NCBI GenBank assembly: GCA_022376925.1
Contig: JAIOJX010000006.1
Span: 60,907,394-60,971,393, forward strand
DNA from: Tragulus kanchil
Taxonomy: Eukaryota > Chordata > Mammalia > Artiodactyla > Tragulidae
Direction of reading: 5' to 3'
DNA length: 64,000 nucleotides
Both the position numbers and the translations under genes were made by a program. Positions 1 through 12,280 of the stretch are shown here, one piece after another. Each line of letters begins with the position of its first letter. Position 1 is the first letter of the stretch. The notes beneath the pieces were generated by a model that was not told the origin of the DNA, ran no database searches, and saw only the letters and a program-made list of their open reading frames with translations.

Positions 1-2002
1 CTAATAGAAGTCTCAAACTTCCCATGTTCATAATAACTTTTTGCTGTTTTCTTTTACCTTTCCCTCAAACAAATCCTCCAATTGTCTTCCTTGTCAATAA
101 AAGACAACTTTATCCTTGTATTTAGTCAGATAAATTTCTTGGAAACATCACTGATACTGAGATTTCTCTCAAATGCCAAATCTAATCAATCTAAGAGCTA
201 TAACTGTCTTAAAAATATCGAGAATCTGATCTTTCCTTATCTCCTTCATTTCCACATATTTGTTCTAAAATGGAATCATCACTCTTCAGGATGTTTGCAA
301 TTTGTTTTACTCTACTTTCATATGTATCCTCTATTATGTTATGCTTTCAAATCATTTAAGAGTTGTTCTTCTAAAATCTAGTCAGATGATGTTGTTGATC
401 TTCTTTAAAGCCTCAAATGGCTCCAGAGTTCATTCAGTTAAAATTAAAACCCATGCAGTAACCTCAATTCCTCCTACACTACCTTAATTTCACTCTTCTC
501 CAACATCACACCAGGCTCACTCTCACCAGACACATACTGCATACTGCCTGTATATTGGCTTTCTCCTTCTGCCAGGAATGCTTTCCCCCAGATACTAACA
601 TGCTCTACTCTTTACTTGCTTCAGGTCTCTGTTCAATGACTGGATGGACTAGTGTAAATAATAAATTAAATCAGCTGCAATTAAAGTGGTAAGGGTAGAT
701 TTCAATCATTAATACACTATTACAATAGAAAATAGAGTGCAATGTGAATTGAACTCAGCTTTGATTTCCATAGAGTTCACTGAGCATTTCAAAGGAAGAA
801 TGGGGCAGAGATAGTGCTGGGAGTGATAAAGGCCTCAGTAGATCATATATTAACAATGACCTTTACTTTACCAAGTCCACTGCTAAATTGTCAAGCTTCA
901 TCTACGTAATGGAAGGATGTGACAGAGTTTATAATACCCTCTTTACAGTACTTTCTTCAATTTACTTAGATTCTAAGTTTTCATATGTTCCTGAGTTTTC
1001 TGTAATCATCTTGCTGAGTCTTCATCATCTCCTTGATGAGTAACTTTTAAGATGATACAGGTGCCTCAGTTCTCAAATATTATTTTTGCTTCTCCTTTTG
1101 TATTTACCCTTTGATTATTTTATTTATTCTTACAGTATAGCTACATATACACTCTTCTGTCTAATAGAAGTCTCAAACTTCCCATGTTCATAATAACTTT
1201 TTGCTGTTTTCTTTTACCTTTCCCTCAAACAAATCCTCCAATTGTCTTCCTTGTCAATAAAAGACAACTTTATCCTTGTATTTAGTCAGATAAATTTCTT
1301 GGAAACATCACTGATGCTGAGATTTCTCTCAAATGCCAAATCTAATCAATCTAAGAGCTATAACTGTCTTAAAAATATCGAGAATCTGATCTTTCCTTAT
1401 CTCCTTCATTTCCACATATTTGTTCTAAAATGGAATCATCACTCTTCAGGATGTTTGCAATTTGTTTTACTCTACTTTCATATGTATCCTCTATTATGTT
1501 ATGCTTTCAAATCATTTAAGAGTTGTTCTTCTAAAATCTAGTCAGATGATGTTGTTGATCTTCTTTAAAGCCTCAAATGGCTCCAGAGTTCATTCAGTTA
1601 AAATTAAAACCCATGCAGTAACCTCAATTCCTCCTACACTACCTTAATTTCACTCTTCTCCAACATCACACCAGGCTCACTCTCACCAGACACATACTGC
1701 ATACTGCCTGTATATTGGCTTTCTCCTTCTGCCAGGAATGCTTTCCCCCAGATACTAACATGCTCTACTCTTTACTTGCTTCAGGTCTCTGTTCAATGAC
1801 TGGATGGACTAGTGTAAATAATAAATTAAATCAGCTGCAATTAAAGTGGTAAGGGTAGATTTCAATCATTAATACACTATTACAATAGAAAATAGAGTGC
1901 AATGTGAATTGAACTCAGCTTTGATTTCCATAGAGTTCACTGAGCATTTCAAAGGAAGAATGGGGGCAGAGATAGTGCTGGGAGTGATAAAGGCCTCAGT
2001 AG
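1..2002. repeat. Direct duplication 1 (period 1160)
   Basis: Bases 1-842 recur at 1161-2002 with only isolated differences (for example an A/G change near 156/1316 and one extra G near 1966). Bases 843-1160 lie between the copies and match neither; they may be the true left flank of the second copy, missing from the window for the first. No inserted element or gene explains the repeat. It is the first of 22 repeats of similar period and is best read as an assembly overlap. Confidence 0.95.
440..640 (+). repeat. L2-like LINE 3' fragment
   Basis: The run of words around 500-640 (CTGCCAGGAATGCTTTCCCC, then CTTGCTTCAGGTCTCTGTTCAA) follows the order of the 3' part of mammalian L2 elements on the plus strand. 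The assignment is from memory of the family and the fragment is diverged. The same fragment is shown again at about 1600-1800 and 2809-2990 because of duplications 1 and 2. Confidence 0.55.
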
Positions 2003-2640
2003 AGTCAGAGAAGTTAAAATTTATAAGAAATTAGAAGGAAAAGGGAGTCTATCTGAAACTCATCTCTGTTTGCTAACTGATGCTTTTAGAGCTTAGGGTC
2101 CCAACATGCTCAGAAAAGACTGGAAAGCAGGGTCACATTCTTTCGGTGTTGGCTGGAAGGAGCAATTATCTCTGTAACCTTGAGTTGTCTTAGACACTTG
2201 AAGAGAGGCTAGAGTTAACCAAGTATGAGACCTTGACAATATCAGATGTTATGTTAGTGTTTTGTTTAAACTTTGAGAGGCCTTTTTCTGAGTCAAGAAG
2301 GGGGTTCAGAGAAACCTAGTTGGAAATTGATGAATAAGAATCTTTCCACCAGTTCTCTTTTTAATCTAGGACTGATTATTATCCACTACTGAAGCAAGAC
2401 ATTTCTTAATATTCTACTCCTTAAAGTTTCTACCTGGAAACTCACTCAAAGAATGGGAAATCACTGGACTTAACCTCATTTTTTTTCTCAGCTAGTCATA
2501 GAACACTGAACTCAACTTTCAGCTATCCTATCCTGAAACTATTTTGTATATTGTGTCTGTTTCAGGCTACAGGGTGAATACAGTTTCTGTTAATCTATAC
2601 TCCTTGTTTTAAATCTCTTTCACATGATATTATTATAGCC
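643..2640. other. AT-rich DNA, nothing further recognised
   Basis: Apart from the repeated L2-like fragment I see no coding signal here. The small open frames of 61-99 codons have no recognisable domain, are simply duplicated with the DNA, and sit in AT-rich sequence with frequent stops. Confidence 0.5.
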
Positions 2641-3926
2641 ATATCTGCATTCTCTTGATTTGGCATTTGAATGATACATTTTTCCACTGTTTGCTTTTCC
2701 ACTTATGTATATCTATGCATTTAAAATCAGTTCCTTTTAACAAAGCCAGATATTTTATTATTTTTGCCTTTGCTATTTTTGAAATATATTTTTGCTCTTT
2801 ACTTGCTCCTCAATTCCTCCTACACTACCTTAATTTCACTCTTCTCCAACATCACACCAGGCTCACTCTCACCAGACACATACTGCATACTGCCTGTATA
2901 TTGGCTTTCTCCTTCTGCCAGGAATGCTTTCCCCCAGATACTAACATGCTCTACTCTTTACTTGCTTCAGGTCTCTGTTCAATGACTGGATGGACTAGTG
3001 TAAATAATAAATTAAATCAGCTGCAATTAAAGTGGTAAGGGTAGATTTCAATCATTAATACACTATTACAATAGAAAATAGAGTGCAATGTGAATTGAAC
3101 TCAGCTTTGATTTCCATAGAGTTCACTGAGCATTTCAAAGGAAGAATGGGGGCAGAGATAGTGCTGGGAGTGATAAAGGCCTCAGTAGAGTCAGAGAAGT
3201 TAAAATTTATAAGAAATTAGAAGGAAAAGGGAGTCTATCTGAAACTCATCTCTGTTTGCTAACTGATGCTTTTAGAGCTTAGGGTCCCAACATGCTCAGA
3301 AAAGACTGGAAAGCAGGGTCACATTCTTTCGGTGTTGGCTGGAAGGAGCAATTATCTCTGTAACCTTGAGTTGTCTTAGACACTTGAAGAGAGGCTAGAG
3401 TTAACCAAGTATGAGACCTTGACAATATCAGATGTTATGTTAGTGTTTTGTTTAAACTTTGAGAGGCCTTTTTCTGAGTCAAGAAGGGGGTTCAGAGAAA
3501 CCTAGTTGGAAATTGATGAATAAGAATCTTTCCACCAGTTCTCTTTTTAATCTAGGACTGATTATTATCCACTACTGAAGCAAGACATTTCTTAATATTC
3601 TACTCCTTAAAGTTTCTACCTGGAAACTCACTCAAAGAATGGGAAATCACTGGACTTAACCTCATTTTTTTTCTCAGCTAGTCATAGAACACTGAACTCA
3701 ACTTTCAGCTATCCTATCCTGAAACTATTTTGTATATTGTGTCTGTTTCAGGCTACAGGGTGAATACAGTTTCTGTTAATCTATACTCCTTGTTTTTAAA
3801 TCTCTTTCACATGATATTATTATAGCCATATCTGCATTCTCTTGATTTGGCATTTGAATGATACATTTTTCCACTGTTTGCTTTTCCACTTATGTATATC
3901 TATGCATTTAAAATCAGTTCCTTTTA
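1623..3926. repeat. Direct duplication 2 (period 1186)
   Basis: Bases 1623-2739 recur at 2809-3926. The copies differ by a one-base homopolymer change near 2611/3797. The 69 bases between them (2740-2808) resemble a shortened form of the 134 bases that follow the second copy (3927-4060), sharing the order of short words but with many deletions. Segment 1623-2002 also belongs to duplication 1, so that stretch is present three times. Confidence 0.95.
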
Positions 3927-4365
3927 ACTAGTATATGCCAGTTACATATTTTTTTCCTCAATCTGACAGTCATTGCCTTTTAATTGGCATTTTAAACTTT
4001 GCTGGTATTTTTGAATATATAGTATCAGTTTTTTATGCTCATTTTCTACTTGCTCCATGAAGTCTGTGTACATGCAAATTTTTTTCCACATGTTTTGAAT
4101 TGGCTAATTTTTACTCCATGGTTTCATTTCATATGTTTTAAAGGATTATTGGTTATACCACTTTCTAGCATTTTTTGTTGCTTTTTTGTTGTTGTTATTG
4201 CCCTAGAGTTTACAATAGATATATTTAGTTTATTACTACCTCACTTTAAAAAGATGCTATACTACCTTATTCACAATATAGGAAATTTACATTTTAGTTT
4301 TGTCTTCCACTGTTGTGTTGTGTTGTCATATCATTTTATTTACATTCATTAAAAAATCTCATTGT
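3927..4365. other. AT-rich DNA, nothing recognised
   Basis: T-rich sequence between the end of duplication 2 and the SINE. No coding signal or known element seen. It is repeated at 5031-5471. Confidence 0.5.
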
Positions 4366-4635
4366 GGGGCTTCCCTGGTGGTCCAGTGGATAAGGACACT
4401 GCCTTGCAGTGCAAGAGGTGGCGGTTCAATCCTTGGCCTGGGAAGATCCCATGTGCCGAGGAGTGGCTGGACAGATGTGTCCAACTACTGAGCTGGAACT
4501 CTGGAATGCATGCACCCAGAGCAGGTGCTCGGCAGCAAGAGGCCACTGAAATGGGAGCCCACACATGCCAAACAACAAAGAAAATAAATAAGTGAATGAC
4601 CAATAGAAATGGCAAAAAAGAAAAAAAGAAGTCTC
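4366..4635 (+). mobile_element. tRNA-Glu-derived SINE (unrecognised CHR-like subfamily)
   Basis: The head resembles tRNA-Glu: an A-box-like TGGTCCAGTGG at about 4379 and a B-box-like GGTTCAATCC at about 4423. The tRNA-unrelated body (GTGGCTGGACAGATGTGTCC and onward) differs from the common pecoran families I know. The tail is A-rich with ATAAATAAG. A word like TCTCATTGT precedes the head and TCTCATTAT follows the tail, a probable target-site duplication. RNA polymerase III transcription is known for such families; this copy is diverged and probably silent. Confidence 0.85.
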
Positions 4636-5471
4636 ATTATTGTATTATTTGCAATTTAAGAAATTAAATATTATTTTACTGAAGCAAGACATTTCTTAAT
4701 ATTCTACTCCTTAAAGTTTCTACCTGGAAACTCACTCAAAGAATGGGAAATCACTGGACTTAACCTCATTTTTTTTCTCAGCTAGTCATAGAACACTGAA
4801 CTCAACTTTCAGCTATCCTATCCTGAAACTATTTTGTATATTGTGTCTGTTTCAGGCTACAGGGTGAATACAGTTTCTGTTAATCTATACTCCTTGTTTT
4901 TAAATCTCTTTCACATGATATTATTATAGCCATATCTGCATTCTCTTGATTTGGCATTTGAATGATACATTTTTCCACTGTTTGCTTTTCCACTTATGTA
5001 TATCTATGCATTTAAAATCAGTTCCTTTTAACTAGTATATGCCAGTTACATATTTTTTTCCTCAATCTGACAGTCATTGCCTTTTAATTGGCATTTTAAA
5101 CTTTGCTGGTATTTTTGAATATATAGTATCAGTTTTTTATGCTCATTTTCTACTTGCTCCATGAAGTCTGTGTACATGCAAATTTTTTTCCACATGTTTT
5201 GAATTGGCTAATTTTTACTCCATGGTTTCATTTCATATGTTTTAAAGGATTATTGGTTATACCACTTTCTAGCATTTTTTGTTGCTTTTTTGTTGTTGTT
5301 ATTGCCCTAGAGTTTACAATAGATATATTTAGTTTATTACTACCTCACTTTAAAAAGATGCTATACTACCTTATTCACAATATAGGAAATTTACATTTTT
5401 AGTTTTTGTCTTCCACTGTTGTGTTGTGTTGTCATATCATTTTATTTACATTCATTAAAAAATCTCATTGT

Positions 5472-5741
5472 GGGGCTTCCCTGGTGGTCCAGTGGATAAG
5501 GACACTGCCTTGCAGTGCAAGAGGTGGCGGTTCAATCCTTGGCCTGGGAAGATCCCATGTGCCGAGGAGTGGCTGGACAGATGTGTCCAACTACTGAGCT
5601 GGAACTCTGGAATGCATGCACCCAGAGCAGGTGCTCGGCAGCAAGAGGCCACTGAAATGGGAGCCCACACATGCCAAACAACAAAGAAAATAAATAAGTG
5701 AATGACCAATAGAAATGGCAAAAAAGAAAAAAAGAAGTCTC
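5472..5741 (+). mobile_element. tRNA-Glu SINE, second image from duplication 3
   Basis: Same sequence as the SINE at 4366, including its flanks and target-site duplication. It is a consequence of the 1.1 kb duplication and not an independent insertion. Confidence 0.9.
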
Positions 5742-5784
5742 ATTATTGTATTATTTGCAATTTAAGAAATTAAATATTATTTTA

Positions 5785-6385
5785 TTTATGGGAATAAAGT
5801 TTCTTTTATGTTTACTTTCATTCTAATCCTTTTGTGATCCTTATTGTCTGTGTAGATCCAAATATCTGGTATCCTATTTCTTCTGCCTGAATAATGGATT
5901 TTTACAAATATATTATGCAGGTCTACTGACAAATCTGTTAGATTTTTTTGTCAGAAAAAATGTGCGTTTCAATTACATTTAAAAATAATTAATAGACTTT
6001 ATTTTTACAAAGTTTTATATTTCAAGAACCCCTGCAAAAATACTATAATGAATTCTTACATATTTCACACTTAGTTTCTTCTTATTAACACAGTACACTA
6101 ATGTGGTATATTTGATACAATTAAGAACCAATATCAATACAACATTATTAACATAGTTCATGGTTTATTTATATTTTCTTAATTTTTACCTAATGCCTCT
6201 TTTTGTTTGTTTGTTTCAGGATTAATTGTAGAATATCCAAAATATCACACTGTGTTTAGTTGTCATGTCTCTTCAGTTGTGACATTTCTTTTCATATTTC
6301 TCTTGTTTTTGATGACCTTGAAAATTTCAAAGAATACACTCTTTTGTTTTTCTTCTATAGGATGGAAAAGAGTTTTATTTCATAA
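5785..6385. other. AT-rich DNA, nothing recognised
   Basis: No gene or known repeat seen. It is duplicated at about 6868-7468 by duplication 4. Confidence 0.5.
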
Positions 6386-6387
6386 TA

Positions 6388-6414
6388 TGAATATATATAT
6401 ATATATATATATAT
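6388..6414. repeat. (AT)n microsatellite
   Basis: Alternating A and T of about 26 bases, followed at 6450-6470 by a mixed AT/CA stretch. The same tract is at 7471-7497. Confidence 0.9.
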
Positions 6415-6664
6415 GAAGTCTACATTGCATAATTTAATTTTAGAATATATATGCACACACATATATATGTAATGAAGTAAGTACTCTGAACCTTTAAAAT
6501 TGGTTTCAGTATTTGAATATGAAAAGGAGTGTATTTTTTAATTTGAGATAAACTGAAAATTATGCATAGTATAGTTGATAGAGCAAATATTAAAGCTGAT
6601 AGGATGATATATGTTTGGTGATATCACTTTTCTTTAATAATGAAATGAAATAAATCTAACCCTG

Positions 6665-6771
6665 GGGCTTCCCTGGTAGCTCAGTAGTAAGGAGTTTGCC
6701 TGCCAATGCAGGAGACACAAGTTCTATCCCTGATCTGAGAAGATTCCATTTGCTGGTGGAGCAACTAAGTT
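6665..6771 (+). mobile_element. CHR-type tRNA SINE, truncated image
   Basis: Starts GGGGCTTCCCTGGTAGCTC and follows the head of a CHR-2-like tRNA-Glu SINE. It stops at the join of duplication 4; the fuller version begins at 7747. Confidence 0.85.
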
Positions 6772-7746
6772 TGTAAATAAGTGAATGACCAATAGAAATG
6801 GCAAAAAAGAAAAAAAGAAGTCTCATTATTGTATTATTTGCAATTTAAGAAATTAAATATTATTTTATTTATGGGAATAAAGTTTCTTTTATGTTTACTT
6901 TCATTCTAATCCTTTTGTGATCCTTATTGTCTGTGTAGATCCAAATATCTGGTATCCTATTTCTTCTGCCTGAATAATGGATTTTTACAAATATATTATG
7001 CAGGTCTACTGACAAATCTGTTAGATTTTTTTGTCAGAAAAAATGTGCGTTTCAATTACATTTAAAAATAATTAATAGACTTTATTTTTACAAAGTTTTA
7101 TATTTCAAGAACCCCTGCAAAAATACTATAATGAATTCTTACATATTTCACACTTAGTTTCTTCTTATTAACACAGTACACTAATGTGGTATATTTGATA
7201 CAATTAAGAACCAATATCAATACAACATTATTAACATAGTTCATGGTTTATTTATATTTTCTTAATTTTTACCTAATGCCTCTTTTTGTTTGTTTGTTTC
7301 AGGATTAATTGTAGAATATCCAAAATATCACACTGTGTTTAGTTGTCATGTCTCTTCAGTTGTGACATTTCTTTTCATATTTCTCTTGTTTTTGATGACT
7401 TTGAAAATTTCAAAGAATACACTCTTTTGTTTTTCTTCTATAGGATGGAAAAGAGTTTTATTTCATAATATGAATATATATATATATATATATATATGAA
7501 GTCTACATTGCATAATTTAATTTTAGAATATATATGCACACACATATATATGTAATGAAGTAAGTACTCTGAACCTTTAAAATTGGTTTCAGTATTTGAA
7601 TATGAAAAGGAGTGTATTTTTTAATTTGAGATAAACTGAAAATTATGCATAGTATAGTTGATAGAGCAAATATTAAAGCTGATAGGATGATATATGTTTG
7701 GTGATATCACTTTTCTTTAATAATGAAATGAAATAAATCTAACCCT

Positions 7747-8150
7747 GGGGCTTCCCTGGTAGCTCAGTAGTAAGGAGTTTGCCTGCCAATGCAGGAGACA
7801 CAAGTTCTATCCCTGATCTGAGAAGATTCCATTTGCTGTGGAGCAACTAAGTCCTTGAGCATAACTATTGGGTGGACTAGAGTAAAAAATAAATTAAACT
7901 AGAAGCAGTTAAAGTGGTAAAGGCAGTGCTCTGTGCTCTAGAAACTTGGAGCCTCAACTATGGAGCCCATGTGACTCAGTTACTGAAGCCCGTGTACCCT
8001 AGAGCCAAAGTTCCAAAACAGGAGAGATCACTGCAACAAGAGGCATGCTCAATACAACTGAAGAGTGGCCCCCACTCCTTGCACCTAGGAAAGAGCCTGT
8101 GGCAGCAGTGAAAACCCAGAATATCCAAATATAAAATAAATATATATATT
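7747..8150 (+). mobile_element. CHR-2-like tRNA-Glu SINE with internal insertion
   Basis: Head with A and B box remnants, then a series of degenerate ACTGA/CTAGAGCC words typical of CHR-2 in cetartiodactyls, ending in an A/T-rich tail with AAATAAATATATA. Bases 7870-7925 interrupt the expected body; they resemble the unique sequence at 645-700 (see findings). The element is diverged and old. Confidence 0.75.
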
Positions 8151-8276
8151 TTAAATATAACCCTTCAAATTCCTTATGTACTATCCAAAAGATACTAAAG
8201 AATGTTCACCATTTAAAATCATAATACATAGTACCTGCTCTCAAGACCATCTCATATAATTTTAAAGTGGAAATAT

Positions 8277-8520
8277 ATATAAACAAGGGGCTTCCCAGAT
8301 GGCGCTAGTGGTAAAGAATTGACCTGCCAGTGCAGGAAATATAAAGACAGGGTTTCAATCCCTGGGTCAGGAAGAGCCCTTGAAAAGGGTGTGGAAACCC
8401 ACTCCAGTATTCTTGCCTGGAGATGTCCATGGACAGAGGAACCTGATTACAGTCCATAGGTTCACAAAGAGTTGAACATGACTGAAGCAACTTAGCATGC
8501 ACATATGCACATATAAACAA
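8277..8520 (+). mobile_element. Bov-tA SINE with perfect target-site duplication
   Basis: Body 8287-8510 follows Bov-tA order: GGGGCTTCCCAGATGGCGC head, CCCACTCCAGTATTCTTGCC, GGACAGAGGAACCTG and the ACATGACTGAAGCAAC end. ATATAAACAA occurs at 8277-8286 and again at 8511-8520, giving a clean 10-base duplication. Bov-tA is ruminant-specific and is one of the two main signs of host lineage here. Confidence 0.93.
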
Positions 8521-11264
8521 ATGATTATAATAGAGTATAGTGATTCTACATTAGAAGTTGTGTAATATAAAGATGACCAGAATGAGAAAATAACAGCTTT
8601 ATTTGTGATGAAGGAACCAAGATTATACTTAAACATTTTGAAGGATAGGTATTTGGTCCCAAAAGTGAATGAGTGGTTATTACATTGTAGAGAAGTACAA
8701 TATATTTGAAAATTTATAGGTATTTTAGTTGAACCATATTAGTGAATTTGAATTTTAACACCATAAAGTATTGATGTATTGAATAATTTTTGTAAGGGGT
8801 CACATAGTTGATTTACTCTTCAGGAAGTCAACTAATGTAAGAGTACTAAGAGGTAAAAGGCACTGGAAAGGAGAGCTCTCAGAAAGCAAGTGGAGCATTC
8901 CAAGGAAAAGATGTTAAAAAAAAAAAAAAAACAACATGAATTAGAGCCCTGGTGCTGGGAATGGTTAGAGGAAGATAGGTGTGAATTTCCTTAAAACTCC
9001 TTAAAAGGTAAAACTGAAGGACTCCATACTTTATTAATTGTGTGAGGCTGAAAAAAAAAAATCATCTAAGATAACACCCAAGTTTGTCTGAAAGTAAATG
9101 ATTGGTAGTTTCATTAATTAAGACAAGGGACACAGGAGAAGTAAAAAGAAGAGGTACAAGAGACATAAGAGGTAAAATACTGACTTTGATTTTCTATGTG
9201 AAACTCAGACATTGTGTATATGAGCCTGAAGACCTGATGCAAAACCACAGTTAAACATGTAGCCTATTTGAGAAGATACCTATTTCAGTCTCCTCTCTGA
9301 TGTGCTGATAGTCTCTGGTAGCTCAGTGTATCTTTCTTTTGTGGAGGTGAGCATTTGTTACCTAGTTGCAGTCCCAATACTATCGGATGGCCAGAGACAA
9401 AAGGCATACTAGCATATTGGAAAGTCACTTTCAAAATACTTTTTTTTTTTTTTTCCAGAGTCGAAGAAGGAAGAATGTTACTAGATTCTGTTCACCCATT
9501 CTTTCTAATTTGATCTACAAGGGGCAGCTGAAGCTTTGAGAAATACAGGTATCAAGATTTATTAAGCATAAGAAGACACAGTGTTATAACAGCTCTATCA
9601 ACTTTTAGCATATGTGCCTTTACCAAAGGCTGGAGCTACTCTGGATTTGCTTCTCTGCCAAATAGAAAGCAGATAAAGTACTTTTCAGGCTTGGACAAAT
9701 GGTTCTGTTATTACAACATCTGGTATCCATGCTAGTCTCTCACTGTTGTGTCCTAAGCAGTTGTCCAGCATCCCGTTGTTGCAGTCCTGACCCTCTTTCT
9801 GTATCCTGTTTTTCCAGTTTCTACAAATTTCCAGGTGTTTTGTTTTCTGCTTTGTTTCTCTCAGTTTGTGTGCTCTGTGTTCATGTTACCCTTCCCTGAA
9901 GTGACCTAATGAATGTGGTGCTCACCCATACCTAATCTCCACTGTAACACTCAGGTATGGCTTAGTAGAAAAGAGCTCACTAGGCAAGTTCCCAACTCAG
10001 TCCACACCCCATGATATGACTATGACACTGATTTTAACAAACACTGAAATAGGATGGCAGTGACAAATGGAAATATGGGTTTAACAATGTTAGTTGTAAG
10101 AACCACAGTTTCCTCTGGGTCACCAACTTCCTATTTCACTCTTCACATTGCCCATGAAAATATTGTTTCAGTTCTTTTTTCTAACATATACTTTTCCAAA
10201 TAAAGAGACCTATGACCACTAAGAGAAATTATCAGCAGAAGTCATGGTATGAGGTGAGAGAGGTCTGATCCCTAGGGAACTACTTTCCAAGTTACATTAA
10301 TAAAATTGCACACACATAAAATGCAGAAAGCCATAAACCCAGAAGATTGATTTCATATAGTAACATCATTGAAGTCACCTGTGGGTATATATTATAATGT
10401 ATTAATAGTTAAATCATAAAATTTTGCTGAACATACATGCAATGCAGGATATTACCTTCTCACTCAAACATTCCTCTCATTTTTTTCTATGTTCATAATA
10501 TTTAGCTTTTCCTAAAGTTTCTGGTTTTTGTAAGTGTCCATCTTCCTAAATATTGTTCCAAATTAAATACAAGATGTAACAATTATTCTACATTCAATAT
10601 GCAAGTTTTTCAAAAATGTATGTGTTACAGTATTATTAAGTGTTGAGGTATTTAATAGTTTTAATATTATCATGTAATTTTCAAAGCATGCTCATATTTT
10701 TATTTTGTTGAATTCTCACATTAAAAAAGTGAAATCTAGATAGTTAGACACTGATAGGGCCACTAAGGCTGAATTCTCTGGGGAAAGACATCTGTTAAAC
10801 ATGTTTGAGACAAATCTAAGCCTAGCTGCCTGTAATAAACACACTTGGCTCTTCTCTTTTCCTTTCCCCATAATAGGGTCACTGCAGTGAGCTCTATTTA
10901 CAGAGGAAAATGATGACATGATATTGAATAGGCAGTTATAGTGGAATATGTTTGTAACCTTAGCCAAAAGTTTCACATTTTATTCTTGAAGAGAGAGAGA
11001 GAGAGATAGAGATGAGAGAGAGGGAAGGGAGATTGATTTCTTGTATTATTTTTTTCCTACCTATACCCTCCTACCAAAAAAATGACTTATCTTTTCCATT
11101 GAACCATATTTTCATTTTATTAAGATATTAATCAATGTTTTATTTTTATAAATTCAATCAATTCCAATATGTGCTTTTTAAGAGAATATTTTTATATTAT
11201 GACATTTATGTGTGTTACTAATTATTGTAGTGAAATAACCTGTCAAATCCATTCATATGAAATA
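8521..11264. other. Unique AT-rich DNA without recognised genes
   Basis: The longest early stretch free of the 1.1 kb duplications. It has an A-run at 8916-8931, a T-run near 9440-9454, an A-run near 9052-9061 and a GA tract at 10988-11010. The 66- and 86-codon open frames at 9699 and 10716 have no domain signal and are taken as chance. No splice-site-bounded exon or known repeat could be assigned with confidence. Confidence 0.6.
10988..11020. repeat. (GA)n microsatellite
   Basis: Interrupted GA repeat with GATAGAGATGAG in the middle. Confidence 0.85.
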
Positions 11265-11436
11265 CATGCCATAGGAACAAAGCATTTTCTAAGTGAAAGA
11301 AAATGTGAACAATTTAGTGTCTACTAGGTACTACTAGGCCAAGTAAACCTAGTAGAGTCTGTCAGTAACATTTCAACATTTAATGGGCTACATAATACTT
11401 GAATGAAGACTCTGTGTATATGAGTGTGTGTGTCTT

Positions 11437-11515
11437 ATACACAAATGCATATATATACATACATATATATATATATAATATACTTATATATGGGTATACA
11501 TAGATAGATAGATGA
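11437..11515. repeat. (AT)n/(TACA)n/(GATA)n compound simple repeat
   Basis: Runs of ATATAT, ACATACATAT and GATAGATAGATG follow each other. Repeated at 12471-12549 by duplication 5. Confidence 0.85.
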
Positions 11516-12104
11516 CAGTGGATAGGTTACCGTGAAAGGTATCAGATTCTTGATCTCCAAGAAGAACTTGCACTGGGATCAAAAGACTTGGCTTTGTTCA
11601 CTCAGAGTTTCCTGCAGTAAAAAATTTTTTAAAGAAGAAAGGGATAGAGAAAGCTTCTAACATAGGCGCTGGAAGTGGGGACAGAAGAAAAATTCCCAGA
11701 AGCTAGTTCAGATGAGGCAATTTGTAGTTTCTGGTTGGTTCTTAACAATAGATCAAAAGAATATCTTAAGGTTGTAAAGGCCTTGCTAGGCCCACTCCCA
11801 CAACATTAATATAAGATTATCCAGAGAATGGATCTCTGGGCTTCAGGGCTAGATGAGATTCAAATGTAAAAGTTAGTTTCAGGGTTGATCTTTATCATAA
11901 CAAATATTTTAGTCTAGAAAATGTTTGTTTCTCTTCTTCATCCTCCTCCTCCCCCTCCTGTTTGGGGCCCACTTGCCTTCTTATTAATGTGGCCTATTCA
12001 CCCCTTTCATATATACGTAAATGTTTATGTATGTTAATCTAAAGCACTGACAGTATAATCATCTGTTGTATCATTTAGCTTACTAAATTCATTATGCATT
12101 GAAA

Positions 12105-12280
12105 AAAGTGAAAGTCAAGTTGCTCAGTTGTGTCTGACTCTTTGTGAGCCCATGGACAAGCCATGGAATTCTCCAGGCAAGGATGCTGGAGAGGGTAACT
12201 TAAGTCTTCTCCAGAGTATCTTCCCAACCCAGGGATCAAACCGAGGTTTCCTGCATTGCATATTCTTTAATGTCTGAGTC
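12105..12280 (-). mobile_element. Bov-tA SINE, minus strand (cut image)
   Basis: Plus-strand reading AAAGTGAAAGTCAAGTTGCTCAG, then TGTCTGACTCTTTGTG, then the reverse complement of the SINE head. The head is cut at the duplication join; the complete version is at 13140-13329. Confidence 0.88.

Larger units (their letters stand above)
3574..5784. repeat. Direct duplication 3 (period 1104-1106)
   Basis: Bases 3574-4678 recur immediately at 4679-5784, head to tail with no spacer. The period drifts from 1104 to 1106 because of two extra Ts in homopolymers near 5400. Each copy contains one complete tRNA-Glu SINE, so the SINE near 5472 is not an independent insertion. Confidence 0.95.
5692..7855. 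repeat. Direct duplication 4 (period 1083)
   Basis: Bases 5692-6771 recur at 6775-7854. The copies differ at a single C/T near 6316/7399 and at the end of the first copy, where a CHR-type SINE is cut off and has three extra bases. The second copy runs on into the rest of that SINE. Confidence 0.95.

Noticed and set aside
82..1647. Two 99-codon frames as a duplicated small gene
   Set aside because: Low-complexity AT-rich frames with no domain, duplicated only because the DNA is; a substitution between copies changes a residue without any sign of selection.
6207..7499. Repeated 69-codon frame ending in Ile-Tyr repeats
   Set aside because: The C-terminal repeat is translation of an (AT)n microsatellite; no domain or conserved start context.
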